Source: Pomphorhynchus laevis (taxonomy: Eukaryota > Acanthocephala > Palaeacanthocephala > Echinorhynchida > Pomphorhynchidae). From it: a DNA stretch of 64,000 nucleotides. A model generated the notes under the pieces. The model saw only the letters and a program-made list of their open reading frames with translations. It searched no databases and had not been told where the DNA came from. The stretch lies in the NCBI GenBank assembly GCA_012934845.2, contig WNNJ02002588.1, positions 215,671 through 279,670 on the forward strand, read 5' to 3'. Of the stretch, positions 33,385 through 42,020 are shown piece after piece. The stretch's first letter is position 1. Every line of letters begins with the position of its first letter. Made by a program: the position numbers and the translations under genes.

Positions 33385-33500
33385 ACACTTATAACTTTTT
33401 CTTGATAATCGCTCTTCTATAATCGTTCTTCTATAATCGTTCTTCTACACTTATAACTTTTTCTTGATAATCGCTCTTCTATAATCGTTCTTTGTATGTT
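33385..33500 (-). repeat. Compound tandem repeat in the RLE LINE leader
   Basis: The block ACTTATAACTTTTTCTTGAT followed by AATCGCTCTTCTATAATCG occurs twice (about 33389 and 33450), with a 14-bp ATAATCGTTCTTCT subunit repeated between them. Farther out, AAGACTTATTTT is repeated near 33525-33560. It lies 130-300 bp upstream of the ATG at 33254. A hairpin (GTCGGCGAGCGTGAGCGAGC to GCCGAC, about 33273-33295) sits between array and ATG. Confidence 0.8.
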
Positions 33501-33560
33501 ATTTATTGTAAGAGTTTCAATAACCAAGACTTATTTTAAGGCTTATTTCAAGACTTATTT

Positions 33561-33587
33561 TAACGTTGTCTACATAATAATAATAAT
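33561..33587. repeat. Target-site duplication, right copy, plus displaced CR1 tail
   Basis: TAACGTTGTCTACAT (33561-33575) followed by AATAATAATAAT, the poly(TAA) tail of CR1 copy B2, whose body ends at 30077 on the other side of the inserted LINE. Confidence 0.85.
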
Positions 33588-33714
33588 TTTTTTTTTTAAT
33601 AAAATATAATTGATTTTTTTTTGAAAAAAAAAACAAACAAATATAGTTATACTATAAATTTTAGTTCATTGAGTTTGCAGGTCGATGATAATAATAATAA
33701 TAATAATAATTATT

Positions 33715-33860
33715 CGGGTGCCCCTACGTCTTTCGACAACGCGATCTTGTGGCTTTGACGTGTGCTTACAGAGAAGTCAATAGAGAGTGCATGCTCGAGG
33801 TTTGAACCCCGTACATAGAGTTTGCAATGCACACGCCTCCACCATTCGGCCACGCGGGGC
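33715..33860 (-). mobile_element. tRNA-derived SINE
   Basis: On the minus strand the 5' end reads as a decayed class II (Ser/Leu-like) tRNA: acceptor-like GCCCCGC, A box TGGCCGAATGG, D-arm GCC/GGC, B box GGGTTCAAACC. A roughly 75-bp body follows, ending GACGTAGGGGCACCCG and then an (ATT)n tail. Both sides are flanked by (TAA)n runs. A body-only second copy lies at 41435-41551. The anticodon arm does not fold well, so this is not a functional tRNA gene. Confidence 0.7.
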
Positions 33861-34176
33861 TAATAATAATAATAATAATAATAATTATTATACGTGAAGA
33901 ATCCACTAAAACTATTAGCTCCAATCATTATAATTATATCAAATAATTATAAAAATCATTGAAAAAATGATAATGTTAGACCTTTATTCTTAAAAGTTTA
34001 AAGAATAAAGCACCAGTCTTTTCACATCAGTTTATCCTATATTTTAGGTAATGCGATAAAATTAATATAAGGTTTATGAATTTTAATTTCAAAATTATTT
34101 GTAAAAAAAAACTTTTTTTTATAAAATTCAACAATAATTAAAATGCGATAATTGATAAATAAACAATTTATACAAT

Positions 34177-34343
34177 TATTTATTAGTGGAGAGAGTGAAG
34201 TAAAATATTTATTTAATCGAATTTTCAATAGCCTACTTCTATCATCTTCAGGAGTGCAGTAGACTATTGCAGCAGGCTTTAGCAGTAGGGTATTAAAAAT
34301 TTGATTAAATAAATATTTTACTTCACTCTTTACTAATAAATAA
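34177..34343. mobile_element. Fold-back MITE-like element
   Basis: Arms of about 60 bp (TTATTTATTAGTGGAGAGAG... mirrored as ...CTCTTTACTAATAAATAA) with a few mismatches surround a roughly 45-bp centre containing CATCTTCAGGAGTGCAG. It has no coding capacity. Confidence 0.7.
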
Positions 34344-34474
34344 TCCAATATGAGTGAACAATCAATTTATTATATAATAATAAAAATTTATAATAATATA
34401 ATTTATTATATTATTTATTATTTATCCAATTTTTATATATTTTTGTGTTACTATTTTGTTGTCTAATAATAATA

Positions 34475-34540
34475 AAACCGAGTCCGATGCATTAGGAGAC
34501 GAAAAAGAGTCTTAGTCTGTTGAGGGAATATTCAGATCTC
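34475..34540 (-). repeat. Dispersed repeat, inverted partner of 41361-41430
   Basis: The reverse complement of this segment (AGATCTGAATATTCCCTCAA through CGGACTCGGTTTTA) matches 41361-41430 with few differences. In both places it lies a few hundred bases from a SINE copy and next to TAA runs, so it may be the end of another small element. Confidence 0.7.
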
Positions 34541-34549
34541 ATAGGATTA

Positions 34550-35215
34550 GACATAAAGAAGACTTCATATGTGGAGTTAGTACAAGCAAATTAATTCGCA
34601 AACTCTCACACGATCCTTCCATTCCTAACCTTTCTTTACATTGATTGTCACCCTCTTTATTATCATTATCCTCTATGTCTCTCGTCGTTAAACCTACTCC
34701 TTCCATATCCTCAAATGCCAGCTCTCATATCGTGATATCACCCTCTCACGTCACTCTTCATCCTTTACGGAAACGCTTTCCTTCTCACGATCGCTGCGTC
34801 ATCGTCACAAATATCACTCCTTCCACCTCCTTATCTCAACAAGCACGTCTCCACCATGATGTTCCGCCTTCAGATCCATCTTTTCGTCTCTCATTGCTGC
34901 GGATAAACCATTCTTTTTCAACGACATCTTATCTGTGGCATTCATCCGCCTAAACAAGTCTTCTCAATTTAATCCTTTTCAACACTCTCTAAGAACATTG
35001 TTTTCAAGCATTGCCTCTCATGCGCCCTCTGTCCTCTTCCAACGACTTAAACTCATCTCCTCTTTAGCCACTCGCATTTCCGCGATCGCACACCTTCTGA
35101 AATCGCTCAACTCTTTTCTGCCCGCATCAAAAAACGCCGTCACAAAGAAAATGGCGAAATATCTCTCTCCATACGAAACATCGACGGAAATTTTCAAGTT
35201 GTCCACACCCAATCA
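34550..35215 (+). pseudogene. Family A LINE ORF1 fragment
   Basis: Starts at the end of the zinc motif (EDFICGV, about 34558) and continues through the Ser/Pro-rich linker (SPSLLSLSSMSLVV) to the RRM-like block (RDRCVIVTNITPSTSL) and C-terminus (SSQFNPFQHSLRTLFSS, ETSTEIFKLSTPNQNA), matching 3130-3930 closely. A few frame changes separate the parts. It ends at CCAATCAAAA (about 35218), where the endonuclease would begin. Confidence 0.75.
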
Positions 35216-35373
35216 AAATGCATGAAAGTCAATGTATATATTTTAAATATTCCAAAATAGGTATTTTTCATAAAATACTAATCATAGCACGCATGTTAAA
35301 GAATTATTAAAAAATTCTATAAAATTTTATAGAATTATTCTATATGTTTATTTATATAAATATATCTATATTA

Positions 35374-35556
35374 TTATAGTGTACAAGTTACTAGCCGCAA
35401 ATGGCTGTTTCAACTGTTCACAAATTACATTTTAAAATATCAATTAAAATACATCCACGAATCCAAATTAGAGTTCACAATCCACTTCAGCAGCATCTTC
35501 TTGAAGTGTCTATTGCTAGTAGCATTGACGACGTCTTCAGCGAATTCCAAACATTA
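35374..35556 (-). pseudogene. CR1-like LINE 3'-end fragment
   Basis: Near-identical to the 3' end of the intact CR1 copy at 36841-37018: same TATTATAGTGTACAAG tail region, the AGCC/GGCT hairpin (CTAGCCGCAAATGGCTG), and the last codons of ORF2 (VWNSLPEDVVNATS on the minus strand). A short deletion near 35540 and loss of homology after GAATTCCAAACATT mark it as a strongly 5'-truncated copy. Confidence 0.85.
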
Positions 35557-36254
35557 TCCAGCTTCGACAGAGACAGGATTTTTTAAAAAACATGTATAGA
35601 CCTAATTCAAGCATATCATCATATCTGTTTCTGCTATTTCTTTGATACTTTTATGTAAATACCTGTTTGTTGATGTTATTAAAAACAAACCTGCTTGTTT
35701 TTGTGTACAAAAATTGAGTAAACCAAAAGCCGAATTTACCTCTTGTTTCCTGAGAGGAAATAGTCAATTCGTTATTTTACAAGTATTTTAATTGATATTT
35801 CGCAATCAATAGATTGCAAAATAACTATTAATGTAACATTGATATTCCTTTAACAACTATCGCTGAATTCATTGTCGAGACATGTTGTTCATAATTCCGC
35901 ACAAAATCCAACTTTCAAAAATAAACAATTTTACGATTTTATGGATATATTTTGGGTTTAAAAATTCTACATTTTTGAAATATTTAAAAATTTATTGAGT
36001 TCGTAAATTCGTAAAATTTCGACAGATCTGATGTTAATATACATTAATAACGTATATTAACAACAATAATATGTTGTTAATATAATAAGTTGATTAAATA
36101 ATTATAATAATATAACAGGTTAATTATTATATAAATATAATATGTAATATAATATTAATATTTATATTCAGTGCAGCAACGACATGTTGCACTTCATTAT
36201 TCAGCTTCATTAATGGGCCGATAAACTGTTTCGGCCCATTAATATTGTAAAATA
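35557..36254. other. Non-coding AT-rich interval
   Basis: No gene seen. A clean hairpin with 12-bp arms (TTAATGGGCCGA / TCGGCCCATTAA) lies at 36210-36242, preceded by a smaller one (GTGCAGCAACGACATGTTGCAC). Confidence 0.5.
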
Positions 36255-36836
36255 TTTCGTTAAAAGCAAACTATTTAGTTAAATACACTTTCTTCTCGCT
36301 ATTGTCTATGACAGTTTGAACGATGATCAAAACATAATGTATCGTAGCAAAATAAAATTGTTTCAGAAAAGGTTTGTTTATTTTTAGAGTATATTCGAAG
36401 GTATCTGCTTGCACAGAATCCACAAGTGAAGGATACATTTGAATAACAATCTCTAGATGAGACAGGAACAACACTAGTCCATACGACACAGTAGGAAGTA
36501 TCATAGTCTACTTGCAAATCACAGTAATCAACACACGCTGTCACATGAAGAATATTACGAACTGTCGTTGCTTTTTGGGACCGTTCTTTTTATGTTGCTT
36601 AACCATTGTTGCAGCTTTGTAATGTCGATAATCTTAGTCCTGTAATATTAATAGTCTTAGTCGATAGTCTTAGTTGATAGTCTTAGTCGATAGTCTTAGT
36701 TGATAGTCTTAGTCGATAGTCTTAGTATATAGTCTTAGTCGATAGTCTTAGTATATAGTCTTAGTCGATAGTCTTAGTCAATAGTCTTAGTCGATAGTCT
36801 TAGTCAATAGTCTTAGTCGATAGTCTTAGTATATTA
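36255..36836 (-). pseudogene. LINE 5' end (family D): tandem array plus start of ORF1
   Basis: From 36836 to 36653 runs a 13-bp array (GATAGTCTTAGTC, with variants). Then comes a short leader containing ATTACAAAGCTGCAACAATGG, an ATG at about 36604 (MVKQHKKNG), and a broken ORF1 with YCVVW and FTCGFCASRY (half-PHD-like motif, one ligand lost) at 36490-36400. The same 5' end recurs inverted at 45746-46180. Truncated at about 36255. Confidence 0.75.
36653..36836. repeat. 13-bp minisatellite of LINE family D
   Basis: About 14 units of GATAGTCTTAGTC, with GATAGTCTTAGTT, TATAGTCTTAGTC and CAATAGTCTTAG variants. The reverse-complement array stands at 45746-45895 upstream of the other family D copy. 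The CR1 tail of the next element abuts the array at 36837. Confidence 0.9.
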
Positions 36837-36902
36837 TTATAGTGTACAAGTTACTAGCCGCAAATGGCTGTTTCAACTGTTCACAAATTACATTTTAAAA
36901 TA

Positions 36903-39887
36903 TCAATTAAAATACATCCACGAATCCAAATTAGAGTTCACAATCCACTTCAGCAGCATCTTCTTGAAGTGTCTATTGCTAGTAGCATTGACGACGTCTT
37001 CAGGCAGCGAATTCCAAACATTCAATGCGCGGTGGGAAAGCCTACTCACACTCCTTATTTTGCCATGGGGGAATTTAAATAACGTAAGGGAGTGACCTCT
37101 GCGACGCGAATTTCTCAATTTTATCGAATTGGATGGGAACCCCTCTTTTCCACGAACCAAATGCCACATCGCTACAAGATCTAAATATAGTAGCCTCTGG
37201 GCCGTTGAAGGCATTTTTAAGCAAGCTAGGCGCTCATTGTAAGAATAAAGAGATGTAATGCAAAGTTTGGTTCCTCTACATAAAATCGACTCGGTCTTTT
37301 TCATCTCAGCCTTGGTGGATGGAAAAGTTGATGCGATGCAGTATTCCACATGCGGACGGACTAACGCACAGTAGAGATGCTTAAATAATTTTGGATGCAG
37401 CTTACTAAATGTGTTCTTAATACAATACAAGGCCTTCATGGCTTTACCGTAGATATAATCGGTATTCGGTCGTGTTTTAAGGTCGTTATTCAAAATAATC
37501 CCTAGGTCTCTATGAACAGAAATGTTGTGAAGCTTATAACATCCTAAATAGAATTCATGATCAGATTTACATTTGCCGAGTTTCATATGAACGCACTTAT
37601 CTACATTTATGGTCATACCGGTAGCACTGCTCCAGTCGTAGATTGTCTGGAGATCATGTTGTAGATGCCGGCCATCAGGATCTGAGATGCTATCGCACCA
37701 CACTTTCACATCGTCTGCGAATGCCAGGCAGGGACTGTTTATGCGTAACAGAAGATCATTGAGAAATATAATAAAAAGCAAGGGACCAAGGACTGTACCT
37801 TGCGGAACTCCGGATTTAACTAACCTAGTAGAAGACATGCTATTGCCAACCCTCACCTGAAATGATCTCCCGTCCAAAAAATCACGAATCCAATTGCATA
37901 ACATGGAGGATACTCCGTAGTGTGCTAACAACCTAATCATCCCATCATGAGGGACGCGATCGAAGGCTTTCGAAAAATCAATAAAGATTATATCGAGTGA
38001 GCTACCAAAACTTAACGACTGGGTCCAAGTTTCGCGCGCGGTAAGCAAGTTCGTCAAACAAGAACGGGAGTGACGAAAACCATGTTGAGCGGACGATAGT
38101 ATACCAAGAGAGACAAGATGATCGTAGACTCTAGTGCTGATGGCGCGTTCGAGAACTTTGCACAGAGAAGAGGTTAAGCTTATTGGCCTATAATCACCAC
38201 AGGATGATGCAAAAATTTTTTTGGGAATAGGAACAACGGTTGCAGTTTTCCAATCTTCTGGGACACTGCCAGTGGCCAGAATTTTATCAAAGATAATAGT
38301 CAGGAATGGTGCCAGGTAACTCGATAAAGCTTTGAGCAGGTATGGGGAGATGTCATCGGGGCCAGCTGCGCTAAAAGGACGAATATTATTGAGATAATCT
38401 TGAATTTCAGTAACGCAAATTGGCCGGGATTCATTACGCGGAGGGATAGAGCACCCGTACCATATCATATGAGAATCGCAATGTGGTAAAGTGGATAAAG
38501 AGAACGAGGATGCGAAGGTCTCAGCTATATCAGTTTCATTTGTAACCAAGCCACATTCAGAGTGCACATGCTTGATTGCAGAGTTGAGCGTTCCGTTTTG
38601 CCGAGCATATGACCAAAATAGCTTGGGGTTGCGATTAACTTCCTTGATGATTGTAGATTCGAATTTATCACGTTTTAACGTTTTCATACGAGTACAGACG
38701 TTCCTAAGATACCTATAAATGTTGGCGTAATACGGAAGCGAACGAGATAACTTCCAAAGACGATTTCGTACTCGCAACATCAATCTCAGGTCCTTATCGA
38801 ACCAAACAGGATATTTAGTATTTGGCGAGATGATACGCTTTGGTGCAAACACGTCAGAAATACCTAAAAGGTAATCCCCAATCACTTTTAGTGAGACTTC
38901 TTTAGTATTTGTTAAAGATAGTGGACGACGTTGACAGAAAGATAAAATTTGCTCATCAAGCACTTTTGACCAAACCCGTTTTACGATGGGAGCCGTAAAA
39001 TGGCGGAATTTAAAGTTTGGGGTGACCTGTAGTGATAGCACGCAGTGGTCAGAGTTACCTATCGGTGGAAGATAATCCACTCGAGCTACGTCTTCAAGAC
39101 GTTTAGAAAAAACCAAGTCATGTATAGTATCATTATTATGGGAAGAAAATCGTGTGGGCTCTTGAATGTGTTGTACTAGTAAGAGTTCATCAGCGAGGAA
39201 GTGGGAGATTTCTCTTTCTACGACGGTGCCATCATCAAATATTGTTTGCCGCCAATCTGAAATAGGTAGGTTGAAGTCTCCTAGAAGAAGGAAATGAGAA
39301 CTGATACTTATCGATCGCAATACTGACTTCAGAAGATTACAATCAGTGATCATAGAAGGTGAGCGATATACAACGCAGAGACTGATACCAACACGATCAT
39401 ACCCAATATGAAAGGTAATACTCTCGAACGAGCCTTGCGGATCACAAACTTGATCGATGCCAGAAATTAGCAAATGGTCTCGAACGTACACTGCAACACC
39501 GCCCCCTCGCATACTGGACCTCCTGTCCCCTCGAAGTAGACGATAACCTGGAATATTTACAGTGGCATCCAAGATGTGTTCATGTAGCCATGACTCACTA
39601 ACACAGAATATATCATACGCATTAACCTCAACATGGTATCGAAGCTCTACGAGTTGTGCAGGAAGACTTCGTAAATTTGAATAACCTACCGATAAATAGC
39701 AACGAGTTGCATTGGAATCCTTTTTGGTTTTACTAAGGCACGGTCTATCAAATACAATCAGATACCCTAAGGAATGGTCAGTGTTCTCTGAATTTACATG
39801 GAAACAGGGGTCCCGACAGTTAAAGGAGCCAACTGTTTCCAACGTACGACAGGACGCCACTTGACAACCCGAAAATCCCGTATGCAT
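36903..39887 (-). CDS. CR1-like LINE ORF2 protein (endonuclease plus reverse transcriptase)
   Basis: 994 residues. APE-type endonuclease: FCVSESWLHEHI (94-105), MRGGGVAVYVRD (126-137), VVYRSPS (172-178), LLLGDFNLPISDW (200-212), IGNSDHCVLSL (276-286). Linker KYPVWFDKDL (358-367). RT: FSAAGPDDISPYLLK (505-519), CGDYRPISLTSSLCKVLER (563-581), AQHGFRHSRSCLTNLL (600-615), IFIDFSKAFDRVPHDG (634-649), GVPQGTVLGPLLFIIFLNDL (about 700) and LAFADDVKVW (about 735). The C-terminal domain ends RALNVWNSLPEDVVNAT. All catalytic blocks are present. Translation probably depends on reinitiation or frameshifting from ORF1, since the two overlap in different frames. Confidence 0.9.
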   Translation of the reverse strand: MHTGFSGCQVASCRTLETVGSFNCRDPCFHVNSENTDHSLGYLIVFDRPCLSKTKKDSNATRCYLSVGYSNLRSLPAQLVELRYHVEVNAYDIFCVSESWLHEHILDATVNIPGYRLLRGDRRSSMRGGGVAVYVRDHLLISGIDQVCDPQGSFESITFHIGYDRVGISLCVVYRSPSMITDCNLLKSVLRSISISSHFLLLGDFNLPISDWRQTIFDDGTVVEREISHFLADELLLVQHIQEPTRFSSHNNDTIHDLVFSKRLEDVARVDYLPPIGNSDHCVLSLQVTPNFKFRHFTAPIVKRVWSKVLDEQILSFCQRRPLSLTNTKEVSLKVIGDYLLGISDVFAPKRIISPNTKYPVWFDKDLRLMLRVRNRLWKLSRSLPYYANIYRYLRNVCTRMKTLKRDKFESTIIKEVNRNPKLFWSYARQNGTLNSAIKHVHSECGLVTNETDIAETFASSFSLSTLPHCDSHMIWYGCSIPPRNESRPICVTEIQDYLNNIRPFSAAGPDDISPYLLKALSSYLAPFLTIIFDKILATGSVPEDWKTATVVPIPKKIFASSCGDYRPISLTSSLCKVLERAISTRVYDHLVSLGILSSAQHGFRHSRSCLTNLLTARETWTQSLSFGSSLDIIFIDFSKAFDRVPHDGMIRLLAHYGVSSMLCNWIRDFLDGRSFQVRVGNSMSSTRLVKSGVPQGTVLGPLLFIIFLNDLLLRINSPCLAFADDVKVWCDSISDPDGRHLQHDLQTIYDWSSATGMTINVDKCVHMKLGKCKSDHEFYLGCYKLHNISVHRDLGIILNNDLKTRPNTDYIYGKAMKALYCIKNTFSKLHPKLFKHLYCALVRPHVEYCIASTFPSTKAEMKKTESILCRGTKLCITSLYSYNERLACLKMPSTAQRLLYLDLVAMWHLVRGKEGFPSNSIKLRNSRRRGHSLTLFKFPHGKIRSVSRLSHRALNVWNSLPEDVVNATSNRHFKKMLLKWIVNSNLDSWMYFN

Positions 39888-41011
39888 ATATTAGCCTCAC
39901 CTTGAGAAAGCCGGTGTCTCAATTCGATGTTTGCTTTTCGTAATTGTAATCGCTCATCTGGCGAAAGGTCACGAAGGATACGAAATGGCAACCCCCTAAG
40001 ACGATATCCACGTGATAACAACATGCGCACATGATCACTAGAGGACAATATCACCTTCAACAGTCTTGGTTTCTCCTGTGTTCTTTTACCAAGCCGAAAT
40101 AGCTTCTTCACGTGTATAGACGATGCTAACTCTTCATCACCTTCATGCAATAGATGGAATAATACCTTACGCAAAATAGACACGTCATGGTCCATATGTT
40201 CCTGTGAGTTTGCGGAATTGGACTCAGTAAGTTCGCTGAATAACACGCTATATGACCTGTCATAATGATGCCGAGTTATCTCAACCGACTTCGCATGTCG
40301 AACTTCGTTATTTTCTGTAAGGGAAAAGTTCGATGCTATATGGGTTGGGGATCTGTTGTCTGAAGACGTGCACAAGCTGGACGACGAATTTGCTTGGACA
40401 CTGGTGTCATTGTTGTCGATAATTGGCTTATCACATGGTGCAACATTTATAAGAGCATGCTTTGAATTCAATGAAGTCCGTAAAACACTGTCGCCCATCC
40501 GGCATTGAGGCTCAACTTCAATGTTGGAACTTGTGGCATTTACTACTGATTTAGGAGGCAAGTAATTTTCTAGCGTAGATGAAATGATGTGCGAATCGTC
40601 ATCAGAAACTATCTTAGTAATCGTATATGACCTCTCATGTCCCCTTTTCCACACTCGAGTTGGCGTTGAAGCCACAGAAAGGCTATTATCATGTTGTGTT
40701 TTACTCTGGACGTGAGGGGAGATCTCTAGTTGATCGGCTTGTTTTGTGGTGTCTGTACATGAATTGGTACATTGGTTATTATCATTATCATCGGTAGGTT
40801 TGTTTTGCTCACTCCTCGTAGCCCTTCGTATAACAGCACTGCAAAAGCCGCACATGAATGATCGCAAGTGATATATCGCCTGATCTTTACTCTTCACTTT
40901 GACAATGCTCCACACATCACAGTTTGGCGCATCGCAGCCTACTTCTAACTGAATGTAACAGTCGTCAGATAATGAGTTATTGATTCTGCCCTTCTTATAT
41001 TTTTTGGTCAT
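39794..41011 (-). CDS. CR1-like LINE ORF1 protein
   Basis: 405 residues. Zinc motif at about 26-60: VGCDAPNC-x2-W, then SFMCGFC (C-x4-C-x2-W-x19-C-x2-C). The linker includes STPTRVWKRGHERSYT (about 119-134), nearly the same block as in ORF1 at 22645. The RRM-like C-terminal part (about 250-390): HDVSILRKVLFHLL, VKKLFRLGKRTQEKPRLLKV, YRLRGLPFRILRDLSPDERL, EANICIRDFRVVKWRPVVRW. The start MTKKYKKG aligns with the other ORF1 copies. No break seen. Confidence 0.9.
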   Translation of the reverse strand: MTKKYKKGRINNSLSDDCYIQLEVGCDAPNCDVWSIVKVKSKDQAIYHLRSFMCGFCSAVIRRATRSEQNKPTDDNDNNQCTNSCTDTTKQADQLEISPHVQSKTQHDNSLSVASTPTRVWKRGHERSYTITKIVSDDDSHIISSTLENYLPPKSVVNATSSNIEVEPQCRMGDSVLRTSLNSKHALINVAPCDKPIIDNNDTSVQANSSSSLCTSSDNRSPTHIASNFSLTENNEVRHAKSVEITRHHYDRSYSVLFSELTESNSANSQEHMDHDVSILRKVLFHLLHEGDEELASSIHVKKLFRLGKRTQEKPRLLKVILSSSDHVRMLLSRGYRLRGLPFRILRDLSPDERLQLRKANIELRHRLSQGEANICIRDFRVVKWRPVVRWKQLAPLTVGTPVSM

Positions 41012-41065
41012 TGTAATCGTGAGACAACGAGGTATTCGCTTGTATGTTATTATATTGTTCCGTTT

Positions 41066-41139
41066 AAGTAATCCTGGATTGATCAGGAACTGGATTGATT
41101 GTAAGTAATCCTGGATTGATCAGGAACTGGATTGATTGT
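41066..41139 (-). repeat. 37-bp direct repeat in LINE leader (2 copies)
   Basis: Two exact 37-bp units (41066-41102 and 41103-41139), each beginning AAGTAATCCTGGATTGATCA and containing an internal CTGGATTGAT doublet. The array starts 55 bp upstream of the ORF1 ATG at 41011. Confidence 0.95.
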
Positions 41140-41434
41140 AATTAATCGTAAAATGCTTCCCAAGTAAAATCAATATGGAATGTAATTTGTGTATGTTTAT
41201 AAGAAACCAAAATTTTTTTTATAATATGTTTATAAACGAACAACGGATACTGATATTTTATTGTATGTTTATAAGAAACCAAAATTTTTTTTATATATTA
41301 TATTTTATTCTATATATTTTTAAAAATTCTCTCCTTTGATCAGTTTATAATTTTTATTAAGAGATCTGAATATTCCCTCAACAGACTGGGACTCTTTTTC
41401 GTCTCCTAATGCATCGGACTCAGTTTTATTGAGT
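41140..41434. other. Non-coding interval with small direct repeats
   Basis: No gene. A segment TTATAAGAAACCAAAATTTT occurs twice (about 41199 and 41269), and 41361-41430 is the inverted partner of 34475-34540. Confidence 0.5.
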
Positions 41435-41551
41435 GTTCAAACCTCGAGCTTCACGAGGTTCAAACCTCGAGCATGCACTCTCTCTTGACTTCTCTGTAAG
41501 CACACATCAAAGCCACAATGGTCGCGTTGTCGAGAGACGTAGGGGCACCCG
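41435..41551 (+). mobile_element. tRNA-SINE, partial copy
   Basis: Matches the body of the SINE at 33715-33860, from the B-box region TTCAAACCTCGAGCATGCAC to GACGTAGGGGCACCCG. The tRNA head is missing, and the TTCAAACCTCGAGC segment is duplicated with a 9-bp spacer at the truncated end. No (ATT)n tail follows. Confidence 0.75.
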
Positions 41552-42020
41552 ATGATGAAGCAAGTTCACTCTTTAGTGAACAACAAAGAATTAAATTACA
41601 TTGTTAATATACAACTTGATATTAAAATTATAAAAATATGGACAATTTTAAATAATTTTGATTTATTAATAATTTTGCATCTATTATATATTTATTATAA
41701 ATATATATGATAAAACAAAATAAATATAATTTTATCGCTTCGCAACAAATTAAATATTTTGCTAATCCGGGATATCAAGATATTCTATGTTTAGGCATAA
41801 TATATTATTCACACGAGAAAATTTCTTTTATATAAATTTTTACAATAAATAAATATTTAAAAAATATATAATTATAAATACAAAATTATAATTAAAAATT
41901 TTAGATTACGATCAAATTTATAATAACAATTTATAAACTGTCTTAAAATAAAGATAGTTTTTATGAATTCACTAATAAAAAGTATACGATGTATTCAAAT
42001 AAAAAATAAAGATCATCAGA

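Larger units (their letters stand above)
30078..33560 (-). mobile_element. CXC/RLE-type non-LTR retrotransposon, full length
   Basis: A minus-strand LINE with one long coding region (33254-30176), a 5' leader containing tandem repeats (33385-33560), and a 3' end finishing in CACATAAAAAA at 30078. It is flanked by the direct repeat TAACGTTGTCTACAT (30063-30077 and 33561-33575), a 15-bp target-site duplication. The target is the 3' end of CR1 copy B2, between its hairpin and its (AAT)n tail. The only lesion seen is a one-base frame change in a C-run near 30820. Confidence 0.85.
36837..41140 (-). mobile_element. CR1-like LINE, both ORFs open (copy C1)
   Basis: Minus-strand element with a 37-bp tandem repeat in the leader (41066-41139), ORF1 of 405 codons, ORF2 of 994 codons overlapping ORF1 by 94 bases, then a hairpin AGCCATTTGCGGCT (36857-36870) and a TATAATAATATA tail. 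No lesion was seen in either ORF, so by sequence this is the best candidate for an active element in the window. The exact 5' boundary and target-site duplication are not clear. Confidence 0.9.

Noticed and set aside
33790-33860. Functional tRNA gene
   Set aside because: A and B boxes are good, but the anticodon stem does not pair and the sequence continues into a SINE body with a tail.
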